NCBI GenBank assembly: GCA_025351405.1 | Contig: JANXVZ010000006.1 | Location: 1-64,000, forward strand | Direction: 5' to 3' | DNA length: 64,000 nt | Origin: Sphingomonadales bacterium | GTDB taxonomy: Bacteria; Pseudomonadota; Alphaproteobacteria; Sphingomonadales; Sphingomonadaceae | Shown: positions 46,026 through 54,360 of the stretch, piece after piece | Layout of the letters: each line of letters starts with the position of its first letter | How positions within the stretch are numbered: the stretch's first letter is position 1 | Made by a program: the position numbers and the translations under genes | Notes under the pieces: generated by a model | What the model was told of the DNA's origin: nothing | What the model saw: the letters and a program-made list of their open reading frames with translations, nothing else | Databases searched by the model: none

Positions 46026-46081
46026 CCTGTTGGCAGGGCGAGCGGGTGTTCCTCACCTGCTGCCCGCGATCGTCGCCGGCT

Positions 46082-47212
46082 TCAGTCGATGACCAGCCGC
46101 TCATAGCGGCGCAGATGGTGGTCGACCGAGCCGAACTGACTTTCGATCATCGTCGCGCGCTTGAAATAATGGCCGACCGCGAGCTCGTTCGAAATGCCGA
46201 TCCCTCCGTGGATCTGCACCGCGTTCTGGCCGGTGAATTTCAACGCCTTGCCGACCTTGGATTTTGCCGCTGAAACCGCAGAAGCGCGTTCTGCGCTATC
46301 GAGCTTCAGCGTCGCCATCAGCGTGATCGACACGGCTTGTTCGACTTCCATGAACATATCGACAAGGCGGTGCTGGATGACCTGGAATTCGCCTATGGCC
46401 TTGCCGAACTGCTTGCGCTGCTTGGCATAATCCAGCGTCGTCGCGTGCAGGACGCGGGCCACGCCACAGGCTTCGGCGCATATGGCGGCGGTGCCTTCAT
46501 CCACGATTCGTTCGATCAGCGGCAAGGCCTCCCCTTCGGCGCCGATCCGGTGCTCGGCACCGATCGCGGCATTCTCGAAATAAATCTCGGACGCCGCCGA
46601 TCCATCCACGGTCGGATAATCGCGCCGTGTGATCCCCTTGGTGTCGGCTGGTATCAGGAACAGAGAGACGCCTCCGGCATCGCGCTGGGCACCGCCGGTG
46701 CGCGCCGTGACGAGCAGGTGGGTGGCATAACTGCCTGAATAGACCACCGACTTGTGGCCGTTGAGGATGTAGCCAGCGCCGTCCTGCTTTGCGGTGGTGC
46801 GCAGGTCGGCGAGGTTATAGCGACCCTGCGGCTCGGCATAGGCGAAGGCGATGATGACATTGCCCGCGATGATTTCAGGGATGACGGCATCGGCGAGGGC
46901 GCCGCCAGTCGCCTTTAGCGCACCGCCTCCGATGACCACCGTCTGCAGATAGGGCTCGATAACCAGCGCGCGACCGATTTCCTCCATGACGATCATGTTC
47001 TCGATGGCACCGCCGCCAAGACCGCCATGGGCTTCGGCGAACGGTGCGCCGAGAATGCCCAGCTCTTCGGCGAAAGCTTTCCAGACGCCTGCATTCCAGT
47101 GCTTGCCGGAATGCACCGTCTTCATGCGATTATCGAAGCTGTAGGTGTCAGCCAGGTAGCGCGCGACCGTGTCGCGCAGCATGGTCTGTTCGTCGGTGGT
47201 GTTGAAATCCAT
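46082..47212 (-). CDS. Acyl-CoA dehydrogenase, probable small subunit of a heteromeric enzyme
   Basis: 376 residues of the FAD-dependent acyl-CoA dehydrogenase fold. Conserved segments include YAKQRKQFGKAIGEFQVIQH and QIHGGIGISNELAVGHYFKR, but the C-terminal E-G-T/S-N-E segment is missing (the protein ends GSVDHHLRRYERLV). The neighbouring gene at 47363 has that segment. The pair therefore resembles the two-subunit acyl-CoA dehydrogenases of steroid side-chain breakdown. The actual substrate is unknown. The ATG at 47212 has GGGAGA upstream. Confidence 0.87.
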   Translation of the reverse strand: MDFNTTDEQTMLRDTVARYLADTYSFDNRMKTVHSGKHWNAGVWKAFAEELGILGAPFAEAHGGLGGGAIENMIVMEEIGRALVIEPYLQTVVIGGGALKATGGALADAVIPEIIAGNVIIAFAYAEPQGRYNLADLRTTAKQDGAGYILNGHKSVVYSGSYATHLLVTARTGGAQRDAGGVSLFLIPADTKGITRRDYPTVDGSAASEIYFENAAIGAEHRIGAEGEALPLIERIVDEGTAAICAEACGVARVLHATTLDYAKQRKQFGKAIGEFQVIQHRLVDMFMEVEQAVSITLMATLKLDSAERASAVSAAKSKVGKALKFTGQNAVQIHGGIGISNELAVGHYFKRATMIESQFGSVDHHLRRYERLVID

Positions 47213-47260
47213 GTCCGTCTCCCGGGCGCTCTTGCAGGCGCTGTCGATGTCCTGGCGTAA

Positions 47261-47345
47261 TGCCGGCAAAAGCCGGTATCCACCCAATCGCCACGCCCCG
47301 ATTACCGGCGCCTGGCGCGAGAGTGGATACCGGCTTTCGCCGGCG
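47261..47345. repeat. REP-like inverted repeat
   Basis: Left arm 47261-47283 (TGCCGGCAAAAGCCGGTATC and CAC) and right arm 47323-47345 are inverted copies with 21 of 23 bases matching, spaced by 39 bp. The arm core GCCGGCGAAAGCCGGTATCC is of the kind dispersed in many copies between genes of GC-rich proteobacteria. It sits between two acyl-CoA dehydrogenase genes. Confidence 0.8.
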
Positions 47346-47362
47346 TGACAAGAATATGGCCG

Positions 47363-48571
47363 TTAGAGCCCCAGCACCATCTTGGCGATGATGTTGCGCT
47401 GGATTTCGTTCGAACCGCCGTAGATGCTGGTCTTGCGCATGTTGAAATAGGTCGGCGCAACGCGGTGGCTGTAATCGGGGCCGATCGGGTGCTCGTTGTC
47501 GCCCTCTCCGAAGCCGCGATAATAGGGTGCGCCGTAATGACCGGCGGCTTCCAGCGCCAGCTCGGTTATGCGCTGCTGGATTTCGGTGCCCTTGATCTTG
47601 AGCAGCGACGATTCCGGCCCTGGTCCCTTGCCCGAGCTTTCGCCGGCGAGGGTCCGCAGTTCGGTGTATTCGAGCGCCGACAGATCGACTTCCAGTTCGG
47701 CGACCTTACGCTTGAAGAACGGGTTCTTGAGCAGGATTTCGCCCTCGTCGAGCTCCGTCCGCGCGATCGACTTGATCCGCTCGACGCCGCGCTTCGATGC
47801 GGCGACGCCGGCGATGCCGGTACGTTCGTGCGCCAGCAGGAACTTGGCGCAGGTCCAGCCCTTGTTCTCCTCGTAGACACGGTTTTCAACGGGCACGATG
47901 ACGTCTTCGAGCCAGACCTCGTTGACCTCATGCTCGCCGCCGAGCGTGATGATCGGCCGTACGGTGATGCCCGGTGTCTTCATGTCGATCAGCAGGAAGG
48001 AAATGCCCTCCTGCGCCTTCACCTCGGAATTGGTGCGGACGAGGAAGAACCCCCAGTCGGCATGCTGCGCCAGGGTCGTCCAGGTCTTCTGGCCGTTGAC
48101 GCGATAATATTCCTTGCCGTCATCACCGGTAAAGCGCTCGGCCTTGGTCCGCAGATTGGCGAGGTCGGATCCGGCGCCTGGCTCGGAATAGCCCTGGCAC
48201 CACCAATCGTCGCCCGACAGGATGCGCGGCAAGAACCTGGCCTTTTGCTCCGGGGTCCCGAAGGTGTAGATGACCGGGCCGACCATGCTGAGCCCGAACG
48301 GCATCAGCCGGATGGCGTCGGCGCGGGCGGTTTCTTCCGACCAGATGTAGCGCTGCACCGATGTCCAGCCGGTGCCGCCATATTGCTTGGGCCACGCCGG
48401 CGCGATCCAGCCCTTGGCGGCCAGCACCCTGTGCCAACTGAGGAAGTCGTCCTTGCTCAGTTCCTCGCCCTCGTCGATCTTGCCGTTGAGTGCCGCCGGG
48501 TAGCTGTCCTTGATGAAGGCCCGCACTTCGTCGCGAAAGGCAATATCCTCGGCGGAAAAATTCAGGTCCAC
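47363..48571 (-). CDS. Acyl-CoA dehydrogenase, large/catalytic subunit
   Basis: 402 residues of the acyl-CoA dehydrogenase family with QGYSEPGAGSDLANL (FAD/substrate binding), GQKTWTTLAQHADW and the C-terminal YGGSNEIQRNIIAKMVLGL. It resembles the long-chain/steroid group (FadE-like) rather than short-chain dehydrogenases. Transcribed before the gene at 46082 with a REP-like repeat between them. Cytoplasmic; expected to pass electrons to ETF. Confidence 0.92.
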   Translation of the reverse strand: MDLNFSAEDIAFRDEVRAFIKDSYPAALNGKIDEGEELSKDDFLSWHRVLAAKGWIAPAWPKQYGGTGWTSVQRYIWSEETARADAIRLMPFGLSMVGPVIYTFGTPEQKARFLPRILSGDDWWCQGYSEPGAGSDLANLRTKAERFTGDDGKEYYRVNGQKTWTTLAQHADWGFFLVRTNSEVKAQEGISFLLIDMKTPGITVRPIITLGGEHEVNEVWLEDVIVPVENRVYEENKGWTCAKFLLAHERTGIAGVAASKRGVERIKSIARTELDEGEILLKNPFFKRKVAELEVDLSALEYTELRTLAGESSGKGPGPESSLLKIKGTEIQQRITELALEAAGHYGAPYYRGFGEGDNEHPIGPDYSHRVAPTYFNMRKTSIYGGSNEIQRNIIAKMVLGL

Positions 48572-48690
48572 GTTTCGCTCCCCAAAAGCTCATGTAGGTT
48601 GACGTTTACGTTAACTGCGATTCGCCGTGACCGCAAGCGCTGCGGGACGGGCATACTTGTCGCAGGCGAAACAAGGGCCATATCAGTGTG

Positions 48691-48912
48691 ATGCTCAACC
48701 TTGTCTCGATCGTCATCGGCCTTTTCGCGTTCATCGCGGCGTTGGTCGCTTTCATCCCTTTGCTCGGCTGGGCCAACTGGATCATCATCCCGCTGGCGGC
48801 TGTCGGGCTGGCGCTTGGCGCCATGTCGAGCAGCAATGCCGGGCGCAACCTCAACATCGTCGTCATCGCCCTCGGCGCGCTGCGCCTGACTTTGGGCGGG
48901 GGGCTGTTCTAG
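48691..48912 (+). CDS. Small two- to three-helix membrane protein
   Basis: 73 residues, almost wholly hydrophobic: helices at about 3-23 (VSIVIGLFAFIAALVAFIPL), 26-45 (ANWIIIPLAAVGLALGAM) and 54-72. A hydrophilic SSSNAGRN loop separates the last two. Function unknown. The ATG at 48691 directly follows a GTG in frame, and either could be used. It is divergent from the acyl-CoA dehydrogenase. Confidence 0.7.
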   Translation: MLNLVSIVIGLFAFIAALVAFIPLLGWANWIIIPLAAVGLALGAMSSSNAGRNLNIVVIALGALRLTLGGGLF

Positions 48913-48915
48913 CAC

Positions 48916-49272
48916 TCAGCGTGGCACCGTCACCGGCGCGATCAAGGCGAGGCATGTTCCGGGGTCGAAGCGGGCGCCATCCGGCTTGCGGGCGGCTGCG
49001 GTGCGAACGCGCATGATGCCGTCGCCGGCAGGATAGAGAAAGACATCGAGGACGCACGGCGGCCGAACATATTGCAGCTGCCGAGCCGGGCCCTCCGTGC
49101 GATCGAGCGACGCCCGGCCGAGCAGGGCAATGACATTTTCGGCTGCCGTGCCGAGAATGCGCACCAGCCCGGGCGGCGGCGGCGGTGGCGGGGCGAGCGC
49201 CACCGGCGGTGGCGTCGGGGCGGCGCAGGCGCCGAGCGCGAGCAGCGTCAACAGGGTAATCCGGCGGATCAT
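48916..49272 (-). CDS. Putative lipoprotein
   Basis: 118 residues. The N-terminus RRITLLTLLALGAC is a lipoprotein signal with the lipobox LGAC, followed by a proline-rich spacer (PPPVALAPPPPPPPG). The mature part has two cysteines (PPCVLDVFLYP, PGTCLALIAP). Function unknown. It starts 11 bp after the EI24-domain gene on the same strand, so it is probably cotranscribed. Confidence 0.8.
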   Translation of the reverse strand: MIRRITLLTLLALGACAAPTPPPVALAPPPPPPPGLVRILGTAAENVIALLGRASLDRTEGPARQLQYVRPPCVLDVFLYPAGDGIMRVRTAAARKPDGARFDPGTCLALIAPVTVPR

Positions 49273-49283
49273 GCGGGGGCGGG

Positions 49284-49967
49284 TCACCTCGGGCGGCGGT
49301 GGAACATGTGGGTGGCAAAGGCGATGCCGGTAACCGGCGCGATGAACCCTACGAACGGCAGCGAAAACAGCCCGGCGGTGACAAGCCCGGTGCCCCAGCG
49401 GTCCCAGCGCCATGTCAGCGGCCAACGATGCGCCGCAGGCGGGTCGAGGTGCCGCGCCGCCACAGTTTCCAGATATTCGCGCCCCAGCAGCCAGGCATTG
49501 ATCGCCAGAAACAGCAGCAGCGGTCCGATCCCGGTGACCAGCAACAACAGGTAGAGTGGCAGGAACAGCGCGTTCCAAAGCAGGACGCGCAATCCCGATC
49601 GCACCCCCATGGCGATCTGGTGGCCGATCTTGACGGGTTTCGCCGTGGCGGAAGGGTAATAACGCGCCTCTACCGCGGCGATGATATCGTCTTGCCACAG
49701 TGCGGTCACCGCGGTGGCGATGCTGGTGAAACTCAACCAGAGGAGCAGCGCCGTCAGGACGAATGCAGCGGCACCGCCGGCGCCATCGTTCCAGACATCG
49801 GCCAGCCAAGCGGGCCAGCCGCCAGTGTCGATGCCGCCAATCGCCGCAAACACGCCCCAGCCAGCCAAGGCGAACAGCAGCAAGGTGAGCCCGATTGCAC
49901 GCAGCAGGACACGCAGGATTGCCGGATCGCCGAGCTGGGCAAGACTGAGGATGAGCGCGGCGGGCAT
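49284..49967 (-). CDS. EI24-domain (CysZ-like) membrane protein
   Basis: 227 residues with about five hydrophobic helices (for example LLRAIGLTLLLFALAGWGVF, VLLWNALFLPLYLLLLVTG, LLFLAINAWLLGREYLE). This matches the EI24 family that includes the sulfate-uptake protein CysZ. The conserved NAWLLGREYLE core is clear. No sulfate-assimilation genes are nearby, so the substrate is unknown. Confidence 0.83.
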   Translation of the reverse strand: MPAALILSLAQLGDPAILRVLLRAIGLTLLLFALAGWGVFAAIGGIDTGGWPAWLADVWNDGAGGAAAFVLTALLLWLSFTSIATAVTALWQDDIIAAVEARYYPSATAKPVKIGHQIAMGVRSGLRVLLWNALFLPLYLLLLVTGIGPLLLFLAINAWLLGREYLETVAARHLDPPAAHRWPLTWRWDRWGTGLVTAGLFSLPFVGFIAPVTGIAFATHMFHRRPR

Positions 49968-50162
49968 GAGCGCTGCAACCTAGTGCCATGCGGGCATGGT
50001 GGAAACCCTGTGGCGGACTCGGTCTGGCGCGGCTTTGGGGCTGGCGGCGGAGTTGCAGGCGATACCGGCCATGACCGGGCGGCGATCAGGGGGATGACGC
50101 CGCGGCGATATCCGCATAGGGACAACGCCGTCTTTCCATTTTCCCCACCATAAGGCCCGCCC

Positions 50163-51152
50163 ATGACCGCCCGCCACGATGTTCTCGCCATCGGCAACGC
50201 TCTTGTCGATGTCATTGCCGAAGCACCCGCCAGCTTTCTCGCCGAACGCAACATTGCCAAGGGTTCGATGCGGCTGATCGGCGCCGATGAGGCCGAAACG
50301 CTTTATGCAGCGATGGCCCAGGGCCGCGAAATCAGCGGTGGTTCCGCTGCCAACACTGTTGCCGGCATGGCGGCGATGGGCGCGAAGCCGGCGTTTGTCG
50401 GGCGTGTCGCCAACGACCAGCTGGGAACGATCTTCGCGCATGACATCCGTGCCGCAGGGGTCGATTTCACCACCGCGGCATCGGTGGGAACCACCCCCAC
50501 CGGTCGCTGCCTTATCGTCGTGACGCCCGATGGCGACCGCACCATGAACACCTATCTCGGCGCGTGCCAGGAACTTTCCGAAGCCGATCTCGACGCTGAA
50601 ACGGTGGCGGCGGCGCAGATATTGTACCTTGAGGGGTATCTCTGGGATCCGCCGGTGCCGCGCGCCGCGATGAAAAAGGCCATCGCCGTGGCGCGCGCCA
50701 ACGGCCGCAAGGTGGCGATGACGCTTTCGGACGTGTTCTGCGTCGAAGGCCATCGCGCCGACTTCCGCGATTTGCTGGAAAGCCATGTCGACCTGATGTT
50801 CGGCAATGAAAACGAAGTCTGCGCGCTGTATCAGACCCAGAACCTCGATGAGGCCATGGCCGAGCTGGCGAAACACAGCGCTATCGCGGTGGTGACGCGG
50901 TCTTCCAAGGGTGCCGTCGTGCTCGAAGGTGGTCGCCGCCACGTGGTCGCGGCAGAGCCGGTGGCGCGCGTGCTCGATACCACCGGCGCGGGCGACCTGT
51001 TCGCCGGCGGCTTCATGGCTGCGATGGTCGCCGGGCGCTCCATGCCCGATTGTGCCCGTGCTGGCTGCATCGCTGCGGCCGAGGTAATCGGCCATTTCGG
51101 CGCCCGGCCGGAAGCGGACCTGAAGGCGTTGGTAGCGGCTCGCCTCGGCTGA
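50163..51152 (+). CDS. Adenosine kinase (PfkB family sugar kinase)
   Basis: 329 residues. The PfkB signature DTTGAGDLFAGGFMA holds the catalytic aspartate, and the N-terminal GNALVDVIAE plus GGSAANTVAGMA substrate loop is that of adenosine-kinase-like members common in alphaproteobacteria. Likely phosphorylates adenosine to AMP in purine salvage; other nucleosides or sugars are possible. It has its own strong terminator. The ATG at 50163 follows a weak ribosome-binding site. Confidence 0.88.
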   Translation: MTARHDVLAIGNALVDVIAEAPASFLAERNIAKGSMRLIGADEAETLYAAMAQGREISGGSAANTVAGMAAMGAKPAFVGRVANDQLGTIFAHDIRAAGVDFTTAASVGTTPTGRCLIVVTPDGDRTMNTYLGACQELSEADLDAETVAAAQILYLEGYLWDPPVPRAAMKKAIAVARANGRKVAMTLSDVFCVEGHRADFRDLLESHVDLMFGNENEVCALYQTQNLDEAMAELAKHSAIAVVTRSSKGAVVLEGGRRHVVAAEPVARVLDTTGAGDLFAGGFMAAMVAGRSMPDCARAGCIAAAEVIGHFGARPEADLKALVAARLG

Positions 51153-51170
51153 AAAACTTTTAAAGGCACG

Positions 51171-51207
51171 AAAAAGCCGCCGGGAACGCATCCCCGGCGG
51201 CTTTTTT
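51171..51207. terminator. Bidirectional rho-independent terminator
   Basis: AAAAAGCCGCCGGG pairs with CCCGGCGGCTTTTTT around an eight-base loop. T-runs on both strands let it serve the adenosine kinase (+) and the convergent permease gene (-). Confidence 0.93.
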
Positions 51208-51218
51208 CTGCCCAGCGG

Positions 51219-52829
51219 TCAGCGCGTACCCGGCGCGGGCGCGCCCGGCATCGGCGCGACGCCGGTTGGCGGCACATCGCTGTCGAGTTCGTGCACATCG
51301 AATTCCCCGCGCGCCACATTGGAACGATTGCGACCGTAGAGCGCGTAGAACACCAGCCCGATGGCGCCCCAGCCAAAGAATACCAGCTGCGCCGTCAAGC
51401 TGAGGAAAGCGAACAGCAACAGGCAACCGGCTGCCGCAGCCGGGGCGACGACCCAGACAGCCGGGGTGCGGAATGCGCGCTTGCGACCGGGGTTGGAACG
51501 ACGCAGCGCCATGATGGCGAGCGACACGAAGAAGAAGGCGCAGAGCGTGCCACCGTTGGAAACGCTGGCCAGCGCGCCGACCGGGAAAAAAGCAGCGGCA
51601 ATGGTGACGCCGATTCCGGTGACGATGGTAACGACGTGCGGCGTCTTGAACCGCGGGTGGACCTTCGACAGGCCGGTCGGCAGCAGGCCATCACGCGACA
51701 TGACGAAGAAAATGCGGGTTTGCGCATACATCATCATCAGCACGACGGAAGGCAGCGCAAAGCCCGCCGCCAGGCCAAGCATGTTGCCGACGGCCGGATG
51801 CCCGATAGAGCGCAGCACATGCGCCAGCGCTTCCTTCGAGCAGACGAGGAGGACATTGCCGGTGGCATTGCACTGGGCCACGAGTTCGGGCGAACCCGGC
51901 GTCAGCCCCTTGCCGGCGGCGTCAAGCATCGGCTGGGCGCCAAAGCTGCCGATCGCACCGGCGCCGACCAGCATGTAGAAGATCGTGCAGATGACGAGGC
52001 TGCCGATGAGGCCGATCGGCACATTGCGTTGCGGATCCTTGGTTTCCTCGGCGGCGGTGGAAACTGCGTCGAAGCCCACGAAGGCGAAAAAGATGATCGA
52101 CGCGGCGCTGATGATGCCGCCGGTACCGAGCGGCGCGAACGGAATGAAGTTCTTTGCCTCGATGGCGGGAACGCTGAGCGCGATGAACGCGGTCAGCGCC
52201 AGCACCTTGACGACAACGAGCACGGCATTGACCGTGGCGCTCTCCTTGGTGCCGACGACCAGAAGCGCCGTCACGGCCATCGCGATGACGACGGCGGGCA
52301 GATTGATGAGGCCGCCGGTCTGCAGCGCGGTCTGCAGTTCGGGCGTCATCGGATAGAACAACAGTGTCATGCGGGCGATGATGCCATCGCCGTTGGCGAT
52401 GACCGAAGGCACGTGGATGTGCGCGAGGTTTTCGAGGACGCCGACGGCATAGCCTGACCAGCCGACCGCGACGGCGCTCGCCGCCACCGCATATTCGAGC
52501 ACCAGTGCCCAGCCGACGACCCAGGCCAGGATTTCACCGAAGGTCGCGTAGCTGTAGGTGTAGGCAGAGCCTGCCACCGGCACCATCGCCGCCAGTTCGG
52601 CATAGCACAATGCCGCCAGCCCGCAGACCAGTGCCGACAGGACGAAGCTGATCAACATGCCCGGCCCGGCCACCTGCGCCGCTTCGGCTGTCAGGACGAA
52701 GATGCCGGTGCCGATGATGCCGCCGATGCCGAGCATGGTGAGCTGGAACGCCCCCAGGCTTCGGTGGAGCGATTTCTTTTCCGCTGTCGCCAGGATGGAA
52801 TCGAGCGACTTTATGCGCCAGTTCGCCAA
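51219..52829 (-). CDS. APC-family amino acid permease (CAT-like)
   Basis: 536 residues, about twelve to fourteen transmembrane helices. The first helix region GAFQLTMLGIGGIIGTGIFVL and FFAFVGFDAVSTAAEETKDPQRN are signatures of the cationic-amino-acid-transporter branch of the APC family. No ATG fits; TTG at 52829 has a GAGGGG ribosome-binding site 8 bases upstream. It is divergent from the arginine-catabolic operon with a shared 277-bp control region, so arginine or a related amino acid is a reasonable guess for its substrate. Confidence 0.88.
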   Translation of the reverse strand: MANWRIKSLDSILATAEKKSLHRSLGAFQLTMLGIGGIIGTGIFVLTAEAAQVAGPGMLISFVLSALVCGLAALCYAELAAMVPVAGSAYTYSYATFGEILAWVVGWALVLEYAVAASAVAVGWSGYAVGVLENLAHIHVPSVIANGDGIIARMTLLFYPMTPELQTALQTGGLINLPAVVIAMAVTALLVVGTKESATVNAVLVVVKVLALTAFIALSVPAIEAKNFIPFAPLGTGGIISAASIIFFAFVGFDAVSTAAEETKDPQRNVPIGLIGSLVICTIFYMLVGAGAIGSFGAQPMLDAAGKGLTPGSPELVAQCNATGNVLLVCSKEALAHVLRSIGHPAVGNMLGLAAGFALPSVVLMMMYAQTRIFFVMSRDGLLPTGLSKVHPRFKTPHVVTIVTGIGVTIAAAFFPVGALASVSNGGTLCAFFFVSLAIMALRRSNPGRKRAFRTPAVWVVAPAAAAGCLLLFAFLSLTAQLVFFGWGAIGLVFYALYGRNRSNVARGEFDVHELDSDVPPTGVAPMPGAPAPGTR

Positions 52830-53021
52830 AACAATAACCCCTCTGTGGGCATCCGCAGCGTGTTCGCTGTCGGCAGCCAAAATCGAATAGCCTCTATAGG
52901 GGCAGGGTTCGGGCGCAGGGTCAAGGTATCTGCGCGCCAGAGCGATGCGATGACGCGCGTGGTGCGCCGCCGGGCCATGATCCGGAAGCCCGGCCATGAT
53001 TTACACTATCGTCGGTCTGGT

Positions 53022-53066
53022 TGTGAAATATCACAGCCTCGTCGTTATGTTGGTTATATCACATAA
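53022..53066. promoter_or_regulatory. Operator-like palindromes in the permease/ast control region
   Basis: TGTGAAATATCACA (53022-53035) has perfect five-base arms around AATA. ATATCACA recurs 28 bp later (53056-53063), and TTATGT (53045-53050) mirrors ACATAA (53061-53066). The 277-bp gap between the divergent permease and hydrolase genes is AT-rich only here. A regulator binding site is inferred; the protein is not identified. Confidence 0.5.
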
Positions 53067-53106
53067 TACTGTGGCGTCGCGGCGGCGCTTGCGGTAGGAC
53101 GCGCGG

Positions 53107-54360
53107 ATGGAAGCCCGCCTCCGAACCAGCCTCCGACCCGGGGCACAGACGCCGCTCGACAGCAGCGAGCGCGCAGCGCTGGCGCGAATCGATGGCACGC
53201 GCGACGCGATGCTGGCGCGCACCACCGCATGGGCCGTGATCAACAGCGGCAGCCGCAATCTGCCGGGCCTCGAGGCCATGGCGGAGCAACTTGTGGCGGC
53301 ATTTTCCAGTCTCGGTGCGGTCAGCCTGCACGATGCGGCACCGGTGACCGCCATCGACACGGCGGGGTGCGCTGTTGCGCTGGCCCACGGGCAAAACCTG
53401 CACGTCGTCTGCCGGCCAGATGCGCCCGTACGGGTGTTGCTGACCGGGCACATGGACACGGTGTTCGGCATCGATCACCCGTTCCAGGCCTGCCGCTGGA
53501 TCGATGGCAACACCCTTAATGGCCCGGGCACCGCCGACATGAAGGGCGGCATCGCCGTCATGCTCGCGGCGCTCGAAACTCTAGAGGCTTCGCCATTCGC
53601 CGCCGGCATCGGCTGGGACGTCATCATCAACAGCGACGAGGAAGTTTCCTCGCCTGGCTCTGCTGCGTTGCTGGTCGAGGCTGCCAGGCGCTGCCAGCTG
53701 GGGCTGACCTATGAACCGGCGCTGCCAGACGGCACCCTGGCTGGCGCGCGCAAAGGCTCGGGCAATTTTTCAGCGGTCATCGCCGGGCGTGCCGCCCATG
53801 CCGGCAGGGAGCCCGAAAAGGGCCGCAACGCGATTCTCGCCGCCGCCGACCTGGCTTTGCGGTTGAAGGCGCTGACCGCCGACGACCTCAGCGTCAATCC
53901 CGCCAAGATCGATGGCGGCGGTCCCAACAACATTGTCCCTGACAGTGCCGTTCTACGCTTCAACATGCGGCCGTCCACGCCTGCCGCGGAGGCCCGCGCC
54001 CGCGCCGCCATCGATGCGCTGGCGGCCGAGGTCGCAGCGCTCCACGAGGTCGCAATCCATCTCCACGGCAGTTTCGCGCGTCCGCCCAAGCCGCTCGATG
54101 CCAACCAGCAGCGCTTGTTCGACCTTGTCCGCGATTGCGGTGGAGCGCTCGGCCTTGCCATCGGCTGGCGCGATACGGGCGGCGTTTGCGATGGCAACAA
54201 CCTTGCCGCTACCGGGCTGGCTGTCGTCGATACCCTTGGCCCCCGCGGCGGTGCCATCCATTCGGCGGACGAATTCCTGTGCGTCGATTCACTGGAAGAA
54301 CGCGCGCGGCTGTCGGCATTGTTGCTGATGCGCGTGGCGCGGGCAGGATGGACGCGATGA
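53107..54360 (+). CDS. M20-family metallohydrolase leading the ast operon
   Basis: 417 residues of the M20 (carboxypeptidase G2/DapE-like) zinc peptidase family. Metal-ligand motifs are intact: LLTGHMDTVFG (His, Asp), NGPGTADMKGG (bridging Asp), NSDEEVSSPGS (Glu pair) and a late GGAIHSADEF histidine. The lid domain runs through about residues 210-330. It is the first gene of an operon with astA (ATGA overlap), astD and astB, which lacks astE. It may therefore be the N-succinylglutamate desuccinylase of the pathway; this is inference. Confidence 0.85.
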   Translation: MEARLRTSLRPGAQTPLDSSERAALARIDGTRDAMLARTTAWAVINSGSRNLPGLEAMAEQLVAAFSSLGAVSLHDAAPVTAIDTAGCAVALAHGQNLHVVCRPDAPVRVLLTGHMDTVFGIDHPFQACRWIDGNTLNGPGTADMKGGIAVMLAALETLEASPFAAGIGWDVIINSDEEVSSPGSAALLVEAARRCQLGLTYEPALPDGTLAGARKGSGNFSAVIAGRAAHAGREPEKGRNAILAAADLALRLKALTADDLSVNPAKIDGGGPNNIVPDSAVLRFNMRPSTPAAEARARAAIDALAAEVAALHEVAIHLHGSFARPPKPLDANQQRLFDLVRDCGGALGLAIGWRDTGGVCDGNNLAATGLAVVDTLGPRGGAIHSADEFLCVDSLEERARLSALLLMRVARAGWTR

